A stretch of DNA of 37,570 bases from an uncultured Azospirillum sp. GTDB lineage: Bacteria; Pseudomonadota; Alphaproteobacteria; Azospirillales; Azospirillaceae. The notes below the pieces were generated by a model. The model worked only from the letters and a program-made list of their open reading frames with translations. It made no database searches and was not told the origin of the DNA. Both the position numbers and the translations under genes were made by a program. Location of the stretch: NCBI RefSeq assembly GCF_946480385.1, contig NZ_CAMLJP010000058.1, positions 1 through 37,570 of the forward strand. Direction: 5' to 3'. Below are positions 1 to 7,247 of the stretch, one piece after another. Numbering within the stretch: the stretch's first letter is position 1; each line of letters opens with the position of its first letter.

Positions 1-72
1 GATGCCATCGACAGCGTGACGCCAAGCGATAGCCGTGCCTTCTTCACTGCCGCTGGTTACAAACCAGAATGA
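1..72 (+). CDS. C-terminal fragment of a probable GNAT N-acetyltransferase
   Basis: Frame 1 is open from the window edge to a TGA at 70-72 and gives 23 residues ending FFTAAGYKPE. An aromatic-rich tail of the form F-F-x-x-x-G-Y is typical of the last strand of GNAT acetyltransferases, where the final beta strand follows 'ARxFYxxxGF'. The rest of the gene lies outside the window, so the substrate cannot be judged. Its stop overlaps the ATG of the next ORF (ATGA), which suggests translational coupling. The GNAT assignment rests on a short tail only. Confidence 0.5.
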   Translation, partial: DAIDSVTPSDSRAFFTAAGYKPE

Positions 73-260
73 TCGGAATCCGCTCTAGCCCGGAAGCACG
101 GCTCGAGCACTTGGCGAATATGGGCGAGAATGTCGCCGCGATGCTCGCGATTGGCGATATGCGGACGGACGTGTGGACGCATGCCGACCCGGCGCTACGT
201 GCGTCTGTCGAAGGATATGACTTCAGATTCTACACACCATTTCTTCGCCTCGCACCCTAA
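69..260 (+). CDS. Hypothetical protein, 63 residues
   Basis: A short ORF starting with an ATG that overlaps the stop of the preceding acetyltransferase fragment by ATGA. The protein begins MIGIRSSPEARLEHLANMG and has no recognisable domain, signal peptide or membrane segment. The overlap and the typical GC-rich codon use argue that it is translated. An IS fragment begins right after its stop, so the ORF may be the truncated start of a longer gene. I do not recognise the family. Confidence 0.4.
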   Translation: MIGIRSSPEARLEHLANMGENVAAMLAIGDMRTDVWTHADPALRASVEGYDFRFYTPFLRLAP

Positions 261-261
261 G

Positions 262-575
262 AACCTATTCCCGTAGGGATCGAGCCGCGCCTGATCCGTT
301 GGACTTCCATGCCTTTCGGTGCGAGGTTTCCATGGGCAAGTTGGTTCAAGATGACGGCTGCCGATTGCCGGGTGAGTTGTGGAAGCGCCTGGAGCCGCTG
401 CTCCTGGAGCGTCCGCCACACCCGCTGGGCTGTCATAATCCGCGGGTCCCGGATCATGCGGCGATGGATGCCATCTTCTTTGTCCTGCGGACCGGCAGCC
501 AGTGGCAGGCCCTGCGGGCGACCGGGATCTGTTCACCGCCTTCCGCTTATTGGCGCTTCCGCGAATGGATCGATG
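262..575 (+). mobile_element. IS5-type transposase N-terminal fragment (IS427-like)
   Basis: From the ATG at 332 the frame encodes a typical N-terminus of IS5-family (IS427 group) transposases: a basic/acidic start MGKLVQDDG, then 'LPGELWKRLEPLLLE', 'PRVPDHAAMDAIFFVLRTGSQWQAL' split over two segments, and 'PPSAYWRFREWID'. The match ends abruptly at about 575, where GTAAGC, the usual terminal sequence of IS66-family elements, begins. The DDE catalytic part is absent, so this is a dead fragment interrupted by another insertion. Its left boundary near 262 is an estimate: the preceding ORF stops there and no inverted repeat was confirmed. Confidence 0.7.
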
Positions 576-840
576 GTAAGCATCCGCTCAGTGCCGCGGT
601 CAGGCAGCTTTCGTCTGCTCGCGGATTGCCTTCCATTCCCAGGGCAGAAGTTTCACTCAGGCAGGTTTGGGGCATGTCGTTGACACGCGCCAGCACGTTG
701 GCGAGCCACGTCTGGGGATCGACGTCGTTGAGCTTTGCCGTGGTGATCAGGCCGTACATGATCGCCGCTCGCTGCCCGCCTCGATCAGATCCGCAGAACA
801 GCCACGCTTTCCGGCCCAAAGCAATCCTGCGAGAGCACCG
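576..840 (-). mobile_element. IS66-family TnpC C-terminal remnant with frameshift
   Basis: The minus strand encodes the end of an IS66 TnpC transposase: IALGRKAWLFCGSDRGG, then AAIMYGLITTAKLNDVDP and a tail QTWLANVLARVND. These are the catalytic-core end and the IS66_C domain. After CLSE a one-base frameshift occurs: the expected ending LLPWEWKAIREQTKAA followed by a stop (plus 600-602) is present in the neighbouring frame. The sequence between 576 and 600 starts with GTAAGC, the family's terminal motif, so 576 should be the IS end. Everything upstream of about position 840 is missing. The element is non-functional and inserted into the IS5 fragment. Confidence 0.8.
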
Positions 841-889
841 ACGTGCCGGTGAAGGCTGCGGCGGCGGGGAGATGATGGGGGAGCGAAGG

Positions 890-1045
890 TGCTGGATGGG
901 CGGGTAGTGGCCGAGGTGGTGAACGCGCCGCCCGGGCCGCTGGCCCGGATCCGGCCGCCTACGCCGCGCACTCGCTACGCTCGGGATTCCTCACCACCGG
1001 CGGGCGCGACAGCATCCCGCTCGACCTGCTGATGCAGCTGTCGTT
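890..1045 (+). pseudogene. Tyrosine recombinase (phage-type integrase) C-terminal remnant
   Basis: In the frame that reads GCC TAC at 957-962 the translation runs ERAARAAGPDPAAYAAHSLR followed by SGFLTTGGRDSIPLDLLMQLS. The HSLR(S/A)G box with the preceding '(L/P)DPAxYxxH' is the conserved HxxR region of tyrosine recombinases. The adjoining upstream piece (DGRVVAEVV) is in a different frame, so there is at least one frameshift near 915. The catalytic tyrosine segment ('SGH...Y') is not recognisable after 1045. It is a decayed piece of an integrase. Confidence 0.65.
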
Positions 1046-1107
1046 CGCGGCGGCGCCCCGCCAGATTTTCCGGTGTGCCGCACCCCGCCGGCCCTCCACC
1101 GGTAAAA

Positions 1108-1137
1108 TAGGGCAGGCGTTATGACAAGCCTGCCCTA
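1108..1137. terminator. Hairpin, 10-bp stem
   Basis: TAGGGCAGGC (1108-1117) pairs perfectly with GCCTGCCCTA (1128-1137) across a 10-base loop. No clear T-tract follows on either strand, so termination is only an inference. It is the first of three hairpins in a row between the recombinase debris and the 3' end of the LysR gene. Confidence 0.4.
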
Positions 1138-1156
1138 CGGGGTAGCGAAAGCTAGA

Positions 1157-1199
1157 GTGCGATCGGTTCAGACGGAATCGTCTGAAGCGTGAATCGCAC
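1157..1199. repeat. Nested palindromic (REP-like) element
   Basis: Two inverted repeats are nested. The inner one is TTCAGACG-gaat-CGTCTGAA (1167-1186) and the outer arms are GTGCGAT (1157-1163) and ATCGCAC (1193-1199). This cruciform-forming unit of about 43 bp lies outside any gene. It has the look of an intergenic palindromic repeat that recurs in a genome, but it occurs only once in this window, so repetition is not shown. Confidence 0.5.
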
Positions 1200-1213
1200 G
1201 GAAAATCAAAAGG

Positions 1214-1257
1214 CTAGAGTCTGTCCGATGCTTATTGAAGCATCGGACAGACTCTAG
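1214..1257 (-). terminator. Perfect 20-bp hairpin downstream of LysR gene
   Basis: CTAGAGTCTGTCCGATGCTT (1214-1233) and its exact reverse complement (1238-1257) flank the loop ATTG. The hairpin starts five bases after the stop codon of the minus-strand LysR gene, as expected for a transcription terminator of that operon. There is only a weak T-run after it, so it could instead be an mRNA-stabilising hairpin or a mobile palindromic repeat. Confidence 0.6.
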
Positions 1258-1261
1258 ATGT

Positions 1262-2152
1262 TTAGTTGAGGAGACGGTTCTCCCGCAGGCGCGCCACCGC
1301 CAGATCGATGAACGCCCTCACCTTCGCGGGGGCATGGCGCCCCTCGGGGTAGAGGATATGGATGGGCAATGGCGGTTCCTCGTAATCGCCGAGCACGATC
1401 CGCAGTTGCCCCTCAACGAGGGCCGGGCCGATCTGATAATGGAGAACCCGCGTCAGACCCCAGCCTTCCTTGGCGGTTGCGATCGCCGCTTCGTTTGTGT
1501 TGCATTGAAGGACAGGGTCGATCGTCACCCGCTGCCCCCCGGCAAACCGCCATTCCGGGGATGCCCATGCGCTGGTCGAAGCCGCGATCCGATGGTTCCT
1601 GAGGTCGGCTGTCGTCATCGGCACTCCATGGCGCTCGAAATAGGCCGGCGAACCGCAGATCACCCTCCTGACCATACCGACCTTGATGGCCGTGAAGCCC
1701 GAATCCGGCAGATGGCCGATGCGCACCGCGACGTCGATGCCCTCCTCGACGATGTTGACGGGGCGGTCGATGAAGAGCGTCCGCGTGCGCATCGTGGGAT
1801 AGATATCCAGGAATTCGGTCACGATCGGCAGCACATGCATCTGTCCGAACAACGCGGATGCCGTGACGGCCAGCGTCCCGGCGGGTGTCGCGTAGGAGCC
1901 GCCCGCTGCGGCTTCCGCTTCGGCAATGTCCGAAAGGATTCGGCGGCAATCCTCGAAGTAGCGGGTGCCCGCCTCGGTCAACTTGACCGAACGCGTGGTG
2001 CGAACGAACAGCCGGGCGCCGATCACATCCTCGAGAGAAGCCACGGCACGGGTCACCGCGGGCGCACTCAGGTGCATGAGGCGGGCGGTCTCGGCAAAGC
2101 TTCCGGTCTCCGCCACCTTCGCGAAAACCCTCATCGCCTGCCAACGATCCAT
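1262..2152 (-). CDS. LysR-family transcriptional regulator
   Basis: A 296-residue protein with the standard LysR layout. The N-terminal winged helix-turn-helix (about residues 1-60) includes FAKVAETGSFAETARLMHLS and 'APAVTRAVASLEDVIGARLF', and is followed by a periplasmic-binding-protein-like effector domain (about 90-290). The length is normal. It is the last gene of a same-strand run that starts with a glutathione S-transferase at 6571, which is unusual since LysR genes are often divergent from their targets. It presumably controls that cluster, but this is inferred from position only. A perfect hairpin follows the stop. Confidence 0.95.
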   Translation of the reverse strand: MDRWQAMRVFAKVAETGSFAETARLMHLSAPAVTRAVASLEDVIGARLFVRTTRSVKLTEAGTRYFEDCRRILSDIAEAEAAAGGSYATPAGTLAVTASALFGQMHVLPIVTEFLDIYPTMRTRTLFIDRPVNIVEEGIDVAVRIGHLPDSGFTAIKVGMVRRVICGSPAYFERHGVPMTTADLRNHRIAASTSAWASPEWRFAGGQRVTIDPVLQCNTNEAAIATAKEGWGLTRVLHYQIGPALVEGQLRIVLGDYEEPPLPIHILYPEGRHAPAKVRAFIDLAVARLRENRLLN

Positions 2153-2174
2153 CTGCCGCCCCCTTCCCGTGCGA

Positions 2175-2354
2175 TCAAAAGATTTTCATGAGCGATTCTG
2201 AACCGGCACCGGGATCCAGCTTCAGCAATTCCTCGTAATAGCCGGGCGATTGCCGGTCCGGCAATCGGAGTTCGAATGGATGCCGTAGGGGATGCAGCAG
2301 CGCGGCGATCGCCGCGACGGGCCGCAGGGCGGGAACTCCAGGGTCAGTATCCAT
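2175..2354 (-). CDS. Small unrecognised protein, 59 residues
   Basis: An ATG at 2354-2352 opens a 59-codon frame ending TGA at 2177-2175. It overlaps the 3' end of the CMD-like gene by 11 bases and ends 22 bases before the LysR start, so it fills the gap between two operon genes exactly. The protein starts MDTDPGVPALRPVAAIAALL and contains HPLRHPFELRLPDRQSPGYY. It has no cysteine, no signal peptide and no convincing membrane helix. Position, overlap and codon use support it being a real gene. I recognise no family. Confidence 0.5.
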   Translation of the reverse strand: MDTDPGVPALRPVAAIAALLHPLRHPFELRLPDRQSPGYYEELLKLDPGAGSESLMKIF

Positions 2355-2685
2355 GATGCCGGGCCTTTGTGGTTGAGCGTTTCATCAAGGCCGCTGCCAG
2401 ATGTTCGATCTCCAGGCAGGCGGGGCCGTCGATCCCGGCCCTCGCCGCGCGCTCGCGCCGCGCCGCGCGATCCTCGTCGCCCGACGCCAGTGCGAGCGCG
2501 ATCGCCTGCGAGATGGGAAAGTCGAAGCTGGATCCCTCTCTCGCCGCATCGACTTCCGCCCCGGTCAGGCCAAGTCTCCTCGCGTCGGCATCCTGCCGCC
2601 GCAACAGCGGTACGTCACCGCTGCCGGCAGTCAGAGCGAGTTCGATCGACAACCGCGCCCGCTCGTTGAGAGTGAATCCAGCCAT
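2344..2685 (-). CDS. CMD/AhpD-fold-like protein without the CxxC pair
   Basis: A 113-residue protein whose first 70 residues follow the helical pattern of carboxymuconolactone decarboxylase (AhpD-like) proteins: TLNERARLSIELALTAGSGD, then LRRQDADARRLGLTGAEVDAA and 'QAIALALA'. The place where the AhpD family has E..C..C...H carries AGSGDVPLLRRQD, so the peroxidatic cysteine pair is missing. The only Cys is near the C-terminus. It sits directly downstream of the DUF1348 gene and two genes after a CxxC-containing CMD protein. It may be a non-catalytic partner. The family call is from pattern only. Confidence 0.55.
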   Translation of the reverse strand: MAGFTLNERARLSIELALTAGSGDVPLLRRQDADARRLGLTGAEVDAAREGSSFDFPISQAIALALASGDEDRAARRERAARAGIDGPACLEIEHLAAALMKRSTTKARHHGY

Positions 2686-2715
2686 GACGGCAATCCTCGT
2701 TCGGTGATGTCGGCG

Positions 2716-3180
2716 TCAGAAGCCGAAATGACTGAGACCGGGATGGTCGTCGGGCCGGCGGCCGAGCGGCCAGTGGAACTTGCGGTCCGCCTCCGCAATC
2801 GGGTGTTCGTTGATGCTGGCGTGCCGGGCGCGCATCAACCCGTCCTCGGCGAATTCCCAGTTCTCGTTGCCGTAGGCACGGAACCACTGGCCGCTGTCGT
2901 CGCGATACTCATAGGCGTAGCGCACCGCGATGCGGTTTCCCGCGAAGGCCCAGAGTTCCTTGATCAGCCGGTACTCGAGTTCCTTGTTCCATTTGCGGGT
3001 GAGGAAGGCCTGGACCTCGGCGCGGCCGGTCACGAATTCGGCGCGGTTGCGCCAGCGGCTGTCCTCGGTGTAGACGAGAGCGACCTTAGTGGGATCGCGG
3101 CTGTTCCAGCCATCCTCGGCGAGCCGGACCTTCTCGATCGCGGACTCTTCAGTGAAGGGCGGAAGCGGTGGACGGGACAT
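2716..3180 (-). CDS. DUF1348 / nuclear transport factor 2-like protein
   Basis: A 154-residue protein starting [20 protein letters not shown]. The signature stretches '[26 protein letters not shown]', '[21 protein letters not shown]' and '[27 protein letters not shown]' (about residues 20-115) are those of DUF1348, a SnoaL/NTF2-like alpha-beta cone-fold family of about 150 residues, generally without an assigned reaction. The start at 3180 was chosen over an upstream in-frame start at 3303 because AAGGAG precedes it at good distance and the family begins here. It lies between the two CMD-type genes in the operon. Confidence 0.9.
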   Translation of the reverse strand: MSRPPLPPFTEESAIEKVRLAEDGWNSRDPTKVALVYTEDSRWRNRAEFVTGRAEVQAFLTRKWNKELEYRLIKELWAFAGNRIAVRYAYEYRDDSGQWFRAYGNENWEFAEDGLMRARHASINEHPIAEADRKFHWPLGRRPDDHPGLSHFGF

Positions 3181-3247
3181 GGCAGGCTCCTTGGTAAAGG
3201 CACAAAGGGGAGAGGGGCGGCAGGGAATCCGCCGCCCGTTCTTCAGG

Positions 3248-3796
3248 TTACGCGGTGAGGCCGTCAATGCGGGGGAAGTCGATCTCGGTTTCCAGCGCTT
3301 CATTCACGTAGTTGGTGAAGGTGTTGAGGGCGACATGCGCGATGATCTCGAGGATCTCCGCATCGCCGTAGCCGGCGGTGCGCACGGCGTCGATCGCCTG
3401 CGGCCCAACGGCGCCGCGGGCAACAGCCAGTGCCTTGGCGAACTCCACCGCCGCCGCAGCCTTGGGATCGTTCGAGCCTCCCCGGCGGTTGGCCGCGATT
3501 TCGCTGTCGTCGAGCTTCGCGAACTTGGCACCGGTAAAGGTGTGGGCGGACAGGCAATAGTCGCAGCCATTCACTTCGGCCATGGCGAGCGCGATCCGTT
3601 CGCGGGTCGCCAGTGGCAGCTTGCCCTTCCCGAGAGCGCCCTGGAAGGCGGTCCAGCCGCCCAACGCCGCCGGGCTGTTCGAGACCAGGCGGAAGATGTT
3701 CGGCACCCGGCCGAGCTGCTTCTGCACGCCTTCCAGGATCGGGCGCGATGCCTCAGGGGCATCTTCGATGGTCGCGGGGGTCGGAATGTAGGACAT
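3248..3796 (-). CDS. Carboxymuconolactone decarboxylase (AhpD-like) family protein
   Basis: A 182-residue protein with the AhpD-type active site [16 protein letters not shown] (about residues 73-88): E, CxxC and a following His, which in this family relay electrons from a reduced partner to peroxide or a disulfide. The N-terminus has '[21 protein letters not shown]', characteristic of the peroxidase-related CMD subfamily of about 180 residues. It lies 33 bases downstream of the flavin/2Fe-2S oxidoreductase, so that enzyme is a plausible electron donor. That link is inferred. It is one of two CMD-type proteins in the operon. Confidence 0.92.
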   Translation of the reverse strand: MSYIPTPATIEDAPEASRPILEGVQKQLGRVPNIFRLVSNSPAALGGWTAFQGALGKGKLPLATRERIALAMAEVNGCDYCLSAHTFTGAKFAKLDDSEIAANRRGGSNDPKAAAAVEFAKALAVARGAVGPQAIDAVRTAGYGDAEILEIIAHVALNTFTNYVNEALETEIDFPRIDGLTA

Positions 3797-3829
3797 CGTC
3801 CTTTCTCCGGTTGTCGGGGGAAATTTGTG

Positions 3830-5899
3830 TCAGAGGGCGAGCTGGATGCGGTTCTCTTCGCCCGGTGCCGGCTCGGCCGGCACGGCGCTGCAGATCAGGA
3901 CTTCGTCGTCGCCGACGCTGGCGGTCGGCTCGCGGATATAGGTCACGGCTCCCTTGAGCAGCTTGGTCCGGCAGGTTCCGCATGTTCCTTCGCGGCAGCT
4001 GTACTCCGGCTCCAGGCCGCGGGCTTCGGCCAGTTCCAGCAATGTGCCCGATGACGGCGTCCAGCGGTCCTCCTTCAGCGAGTTCATGAAGGCCACGGGG
4101 ACCGGCTTGCTGGACGGCGGGGGACGGACCGGCGGGGCGGCGGCACCGGCATCCGCCGTGCGCTGCAATGAAGACGGCCCGAAGGCCTCGGCATGGATCC
4201 GCCCGTCGGCGATGTTGCGGCCCCGCAGCCCGTCATAGAGCGCCTGCGTGAAGGCGGGCGGGCCGCACAGGTAGAAATCGTAATCGTCGAACGGCAGGAA
4301 GCGCGTCAGCAGCGCCATGTCGATGCGCCCGGCCACGTCGTAATCGACGCCATCCTGGGCGGTGCCGGGATCGCTGAGCACCCGGATCCACCTGACCGTT
4401 CCCTGCGCGGCGTTCACGAGTTCGGCGATCTCCCGGTCGAAGGGACGGTCCGCGGTCGAGCGCGCGGCCTGGATCAGGATGGTCGGCCGCATCCGCTGCT
4501 TGCGCAGTCCCTCGTAGACGATGTGGCGCAGCATCGCCAGCAGCGGCGTGATCCCGATGCCGCCGGCGAGCAGGACCGCGGGCCGCGTGCCATAGGGGTC
4601 GATGGTGAAACCGCCGTCCGGTGCGCGCGCTTCGATGAAGTCGCCGGCGCGGATCGTGTCGTGGAGGTGACGCGATACCAGCCCGTCCCGCTTCACGCTG
4701 ATGCGGTAGAGGCCGTCGGAGGGTGCGGCGGACAGGGTGTAGGTACGGACGACGGGCTTCTCCGCCCCGGGAACCGTCACGCGGATCGGCAGATGCTGAC
4801 CGGCGGCGTGGGGAAGCAGGCCCGCCCCATCGGCCGGTTGCAGGTGGAAGGAGCGAATCTCCGGGGTCTCGTCGACGATCTTCGTCACCTGGTAGGGCCG
4901 CCAGCCCGTCGCCAAACCGGTCGCCTGCAAACGGGCTGCTGCCTGCGCCCAATCCCCGGTCATCAGGGAATTGGGCGACCAGCCGTCCTTGCGGAACGAC
5001 CAGCGCAGAGCCAGGGCGCCGGCCCGGCGCAGGATACGGCGCGGCCGGAAGCTCCAGAGCCGCTCGGCACCCTGGAACGCGGCGATCTCCGGCGAGTCCA
5101 GGATCACCTCGGCATCGCCGGTCATCTGCAGCAGGTCTCCGCTCCCGTAATCGACGAAGACGAGTCCGGCCTTGCCGTTGAGGACGATGTTGCCGAGGGT
5201 GGAAAAGAAGAGGTTGCCGTTGAAGTCGGGCACCGTCAGGGTGCCGTCCCCGGCGACGCGGACGAAACCCACCTTGCCGCCGCGATGGGAGACGTCGACC
5301 TGCCGGCGCTCCGCACGGTCGGCGTAGGTCGCGACGAAGAAAGTGTCCGCCGCCCCGATCATGGCACGGGCCGCCGGGTCGAGTTCGGAAAGAACCTCCA
5401 CCGCACCGGTGAACGGCTCCGCCGGATCCCTGGCTAAATCAAGATCGCGAAGCTGGATGTAGCGGGGGCAGTTGCCGAAGCTCTGGTCGACGTCGACGCG
5501 GAACCCGGATTCGGTAGCGGTGACGATGCCGTTCATGCGGTTGCGCCGCCGGGTGTGCATCTCGATCCCCAGAAGGCCGACGGGATCGCCGTCGCGCATG
5601 CCCTCGCCCGCCGGATCGCCGGGGTCGGCCTGGGCGGCGATGTCGAGCCTCGTCGGCGTCGGCGACGACAGGAAGCCCGGCCTGCCGACCAGGAGCGTGG
5701 CCCACGGATCCCCTGCGGGGTCAACGCTGCCCAGCACGATGACGGGAAGCTGGGCATAGAAATCCCGGTGCTGGTCGGGCATATGGTCGCGGATCACCCG
5801 CTGGCCGACGGTCGCCATCCGCTCGGCCACGCCCAGCTTCTCCTGGATGAACACCTCACCCTCATGCCAAGTCGGCAGCTTCGCCAGTGTCGCGGTCAT
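3830..5899 (-). CDS. PNPOx-like / ferredoxin reductase / 2Fe-2S ferredoxin fusion oxidoreductase
   Basis: A 689-residue three-module protein. Residues about 1-310 are a pyridoxamine-5'-phosphate-oxidase-like FMN-binding split barrel, including HTRRRNRMNG (115-124) and QSFGNCPRYIQ (139-149). Residues about 330-560 are a ferredoxin-NADP reductase-type module: RTYTLS (385-390) for flavin, GGIGITP (446-452) for nucleotide and LCGPP (544-548) near its end. Residues about 600-689 are a plant-type 2Fe-2S ferredoxin with Cys635, Cys640, Cys643 and Cys670 (CX4CX2CX26C). Electrons should run NAD(P)H to flavin to Fe-S, perhaps on to the split barrel or a partner. The substrate is unknown. A soluble enzyme; no signal peptide. 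Confidence 0.93.
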   Translation of the reverse strand: MTATLAKLPTWHEGEVFIQEKLGVAERMATVGQRVIRDHMPDQHRDFYAQLPVIVLGSVDPAGDPWATLLVGRPGFLSSPTPTRLDIAAQADPGDPAGEGMRDGDPVGLLGIEMHTRRRNRMNGIVTATESGFRVDVDQSFGNCPRYIQLRDLDLARDPAEPFTGAVEVLSELDPAARAMIGAADTFFVATYADRAERRQVDVSHRGGKVGFVRVAGDGTLTVPDFNGNLFFSTLGNIVLNGKAGLVFVDYGSGDLLQMTGDAEVILDSPEIAAFQGAERLWSFRPRRILRRAGALALRWSFRKDGWSPNSLMTGDWAQAAARLQATGLATGWRPYQVTKIVDETPEIRSFHLQPADGAGLLPHAAGQHLPIRVTVPGAEKPVVRTYTLSAAPSDGLYRISVKRDGLVSRHLHDTIRAGDFIEARAPDGGFTIDPYGTRPAVLLAGGIGITPLLAMLRHIVYEGLRKQRMRPTILIQAARSTADRPFDREIAELVNAAQGTVRWIRVLSDPGTAQDGVDYDVAGRIDMALLTRFLPFDDYDFYLCGPPAFTQALYDGLRGRNIADGRIHAEAFGPSSLQRTADAGAAAPPVRPPPSSKPVPVAFMNSLKEDRWTPSSGTLLELAEARGLEPEYSCREGTCGTCRTKLLKGAVTYIREPTASVGDDEVLICSAVPAEPAPGEENRIQLAL

Positions 5900-5930
5900 C
5901 GTCGATGTCCCATCTGCTGAGGATTACGGG

Positions 5931-5946
5931 CATGCCGGCCGGCATG
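5931..5946. repeat. Perfect 16-bp palindrome between GST and oxidoreductase genes
   Basis: CATGCCGGCCGGCATG is a perfect palindrome in the 60-base gap between the GST stop and the oxidoreductase start. It could be an operator for an internal promoter or an mRNA processing hairpin. It has no loop, so an RNA hairpin would be weakened. Function not shown. Confidence 0.45.
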
Positions 5947-5959
5947 AGCCGATAGGGGG

Positions 5960-6571
5960 TCAGGCCGCAAGGCCGGCCGGCGTCCGGGCGAAGGGGACGA
6001 AGCCCGGCAGCTCCTCGACGCGGCGGAGGAAAGCCTGGACGGACGGGTAGCCCGAGAGGTCGACGTTGCCCTCCGGTGCAAGGGCGACATAGCTGTAGAT
6101 GGCGACGTCGGCGATCGTCGGATGATCGCCGACCAGCCAGTCCTGCCCGCTCAGCCGGCTTTCGAGCCGCGCCAGGAGGACGTGCGCACGGCCGATGACC
6201 TCGTCGGCATTGAACTTCGCGCCGAACACGGTGATGAGCCGGGCCGCCGCCGGGCCGTAGGCCAGTTCGCCGGCTGCCACGGAAAGCCACCGCTGGACCG
6301 CGGCCGCACCGGCGGGGTCTTCCGGCAGCCAGTCGCCGCGGCCCGCCTTCTTGGCGAGATAGACCAGGATCGCGTTCGAGTCCGCGATGACGACGCCATC
6401 GTCATCCAGGACCGGCACCTGGCCGAAGGGGTTGAGCTTCAGGAATTCGGGGCTCTTGTGCCCGCTGGCCTTGAGGTCAACCTCGACCAACTCATGGGGC
6501 AGGCCGAGCAGTGAAACGAACAGACGCGCACGATGCGAGTGCCCTGACAGGGGATGGTGATAGAGCTTCAT
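5960..6571 (-). CDS. Glutathione S-transferase family protein
   Basis: A 203-residue cytosolic GST. The N-terminal thioredoxin-fold domain (about 1-78) starts [20 protein letters not shown] and holds the glutathione-binding loop with cis-proline [10 protein letters not shown] and the '[11 protein letters not shown]' helix. The helical C-terminal domain includes '[16 protein letters not shown]' with the N-capping motif S/TxxD. The catalytic residue is probably the Ser/His near residue 9-13; there is no early Cys, so it is not obviously a beta/omega type. It is the first gene of the minus-strand redox cluster, and its upstream region holds a direct repeat. Confidence 0.94.
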   Translation of the reverse strand: MKLYHHPLSGHSHRARLFVSLLGLPHELVEVDLKASGHKSPEFLKLNPFGQVPVLDDDGVVIADSNAILVYLAKKAGRGDWLPEDPAGAAAVQRWLSVAAGELAYGPAAARLITVFGAKFNADEVIGRAHVLLARLESRLSGQDWLVGDHPTIADVAIYSYVALAPEGNVDLSGYPSVQAFLRRVEELPGFVPFARTPAGLAA

Positions 6572-6592
6572 TTTCCAAGTCCCGCGATCTGT

Positions 6593-6662
6593 TGGACGGG
6601 TTCATTCCCGTTCCGCATCACCAGACTGCTGCATCCGCCCCTGGGTGAGAATGGACGGGTTC
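6593..6662. repeat. 11-bp direct repeat upstream of the GST operon
   Basis: TGGACGGGTTC occurs at 6593-6603 and again at 6652-6662, 59 bases apart, directly upstream of the first gene of the redox operon. Same-face spacing of about six helical turns would suit a regulator bound at two sites. No consensus -35/-10 pair could be set with confidence here. Confidence 0.35.
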
Positions 6663-6781
6663 GGCACTTCATCATTGCGTGGAATGAAATGATCCCTTGG
6701 GGACGCGGGCCAGGATCTCCGGGGTCCAGCGTGGTGCATTGAGGCGAGCGGGAACGGCATGAGCCCATGTCCCCCGTCTTT

Positions 6782-7247
6782 TCACGCGACGGGGACATAG
6801 GTCGGGCGTGCAAAGCCGAACATACGGTTGAGCAGGGTGCTGGCGATGACGAGCTCGGTACGCCACCTCCGCCTTGGCCCGCGCGTTGTAGCCGGACGTT
6901 CGCTGCCAAGCCATGCGTCCTGTCTCGGCAATCGCCTGGATGTGACGGTCGTGCCGAGTGGGCGCGGTCTCGACGGTGGTGCTGAAGACGGCATCGGCGC
7001 GCGGTGGCGCGATCGCCTCCTCCTCCGGGTGGCGGGCCGCCACGGCCGCGTACACGGCGGTGCGGTCGTTCTTGGAGCCGTGCTTCTCAACCAGCCATTC
7101 GCCGGGCCCGCTGAGTTTCAGCCCCGTGCTGTCGACCAGCAGGGTCAGTGCCGTCTCGATAGCCACGGCCGAGTAGCGTGGTTGCCCGCCACGGGTGGTG
7201 CGTGGGGCGGCAAGCCAGGCATGCACCGCCGTTGCCGTCGCCAGCGA
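6782..7247 (-). mobile_element. IS5-family (DDE) transposase remnant with deletions and frameshift
   Basis: The minus strand carries pieces of one IS5-type transposase in order: 'TTRGGQPRYSAVAIETALTL' (N-terminal part), then a jump to DSTGLKLSGPGEWLVEKHGS (first catalytic Asp region), then 'TAVYAAVAARHPEEEAIAPPRADA', 'IAETGRMAWQRTSGYNARAKAE' (region of the last acidic residue) and, in another frame, IASTLLNRMFGFARP to a stop at 6784-6782. About half of the protein between the first and later blocks is missing. It is inserted in a beta-propeller-like gene. Boundaries are approximate. Confidence 0.75.

Noticed and set aside
1235..2191. Plus-strand ORF of 318 codons opposite lysR
   Set aside because: Shadow of a clear LysR gene; starts in the hairpin region.
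4193..5437. Plus-strand ORF of 414 codons inside the flavin/2Fe-2S oxidoreductase gene
   Set aside because: Composition typical of a shadow frame, no motif, and the minus strand has all cofactor motifs.
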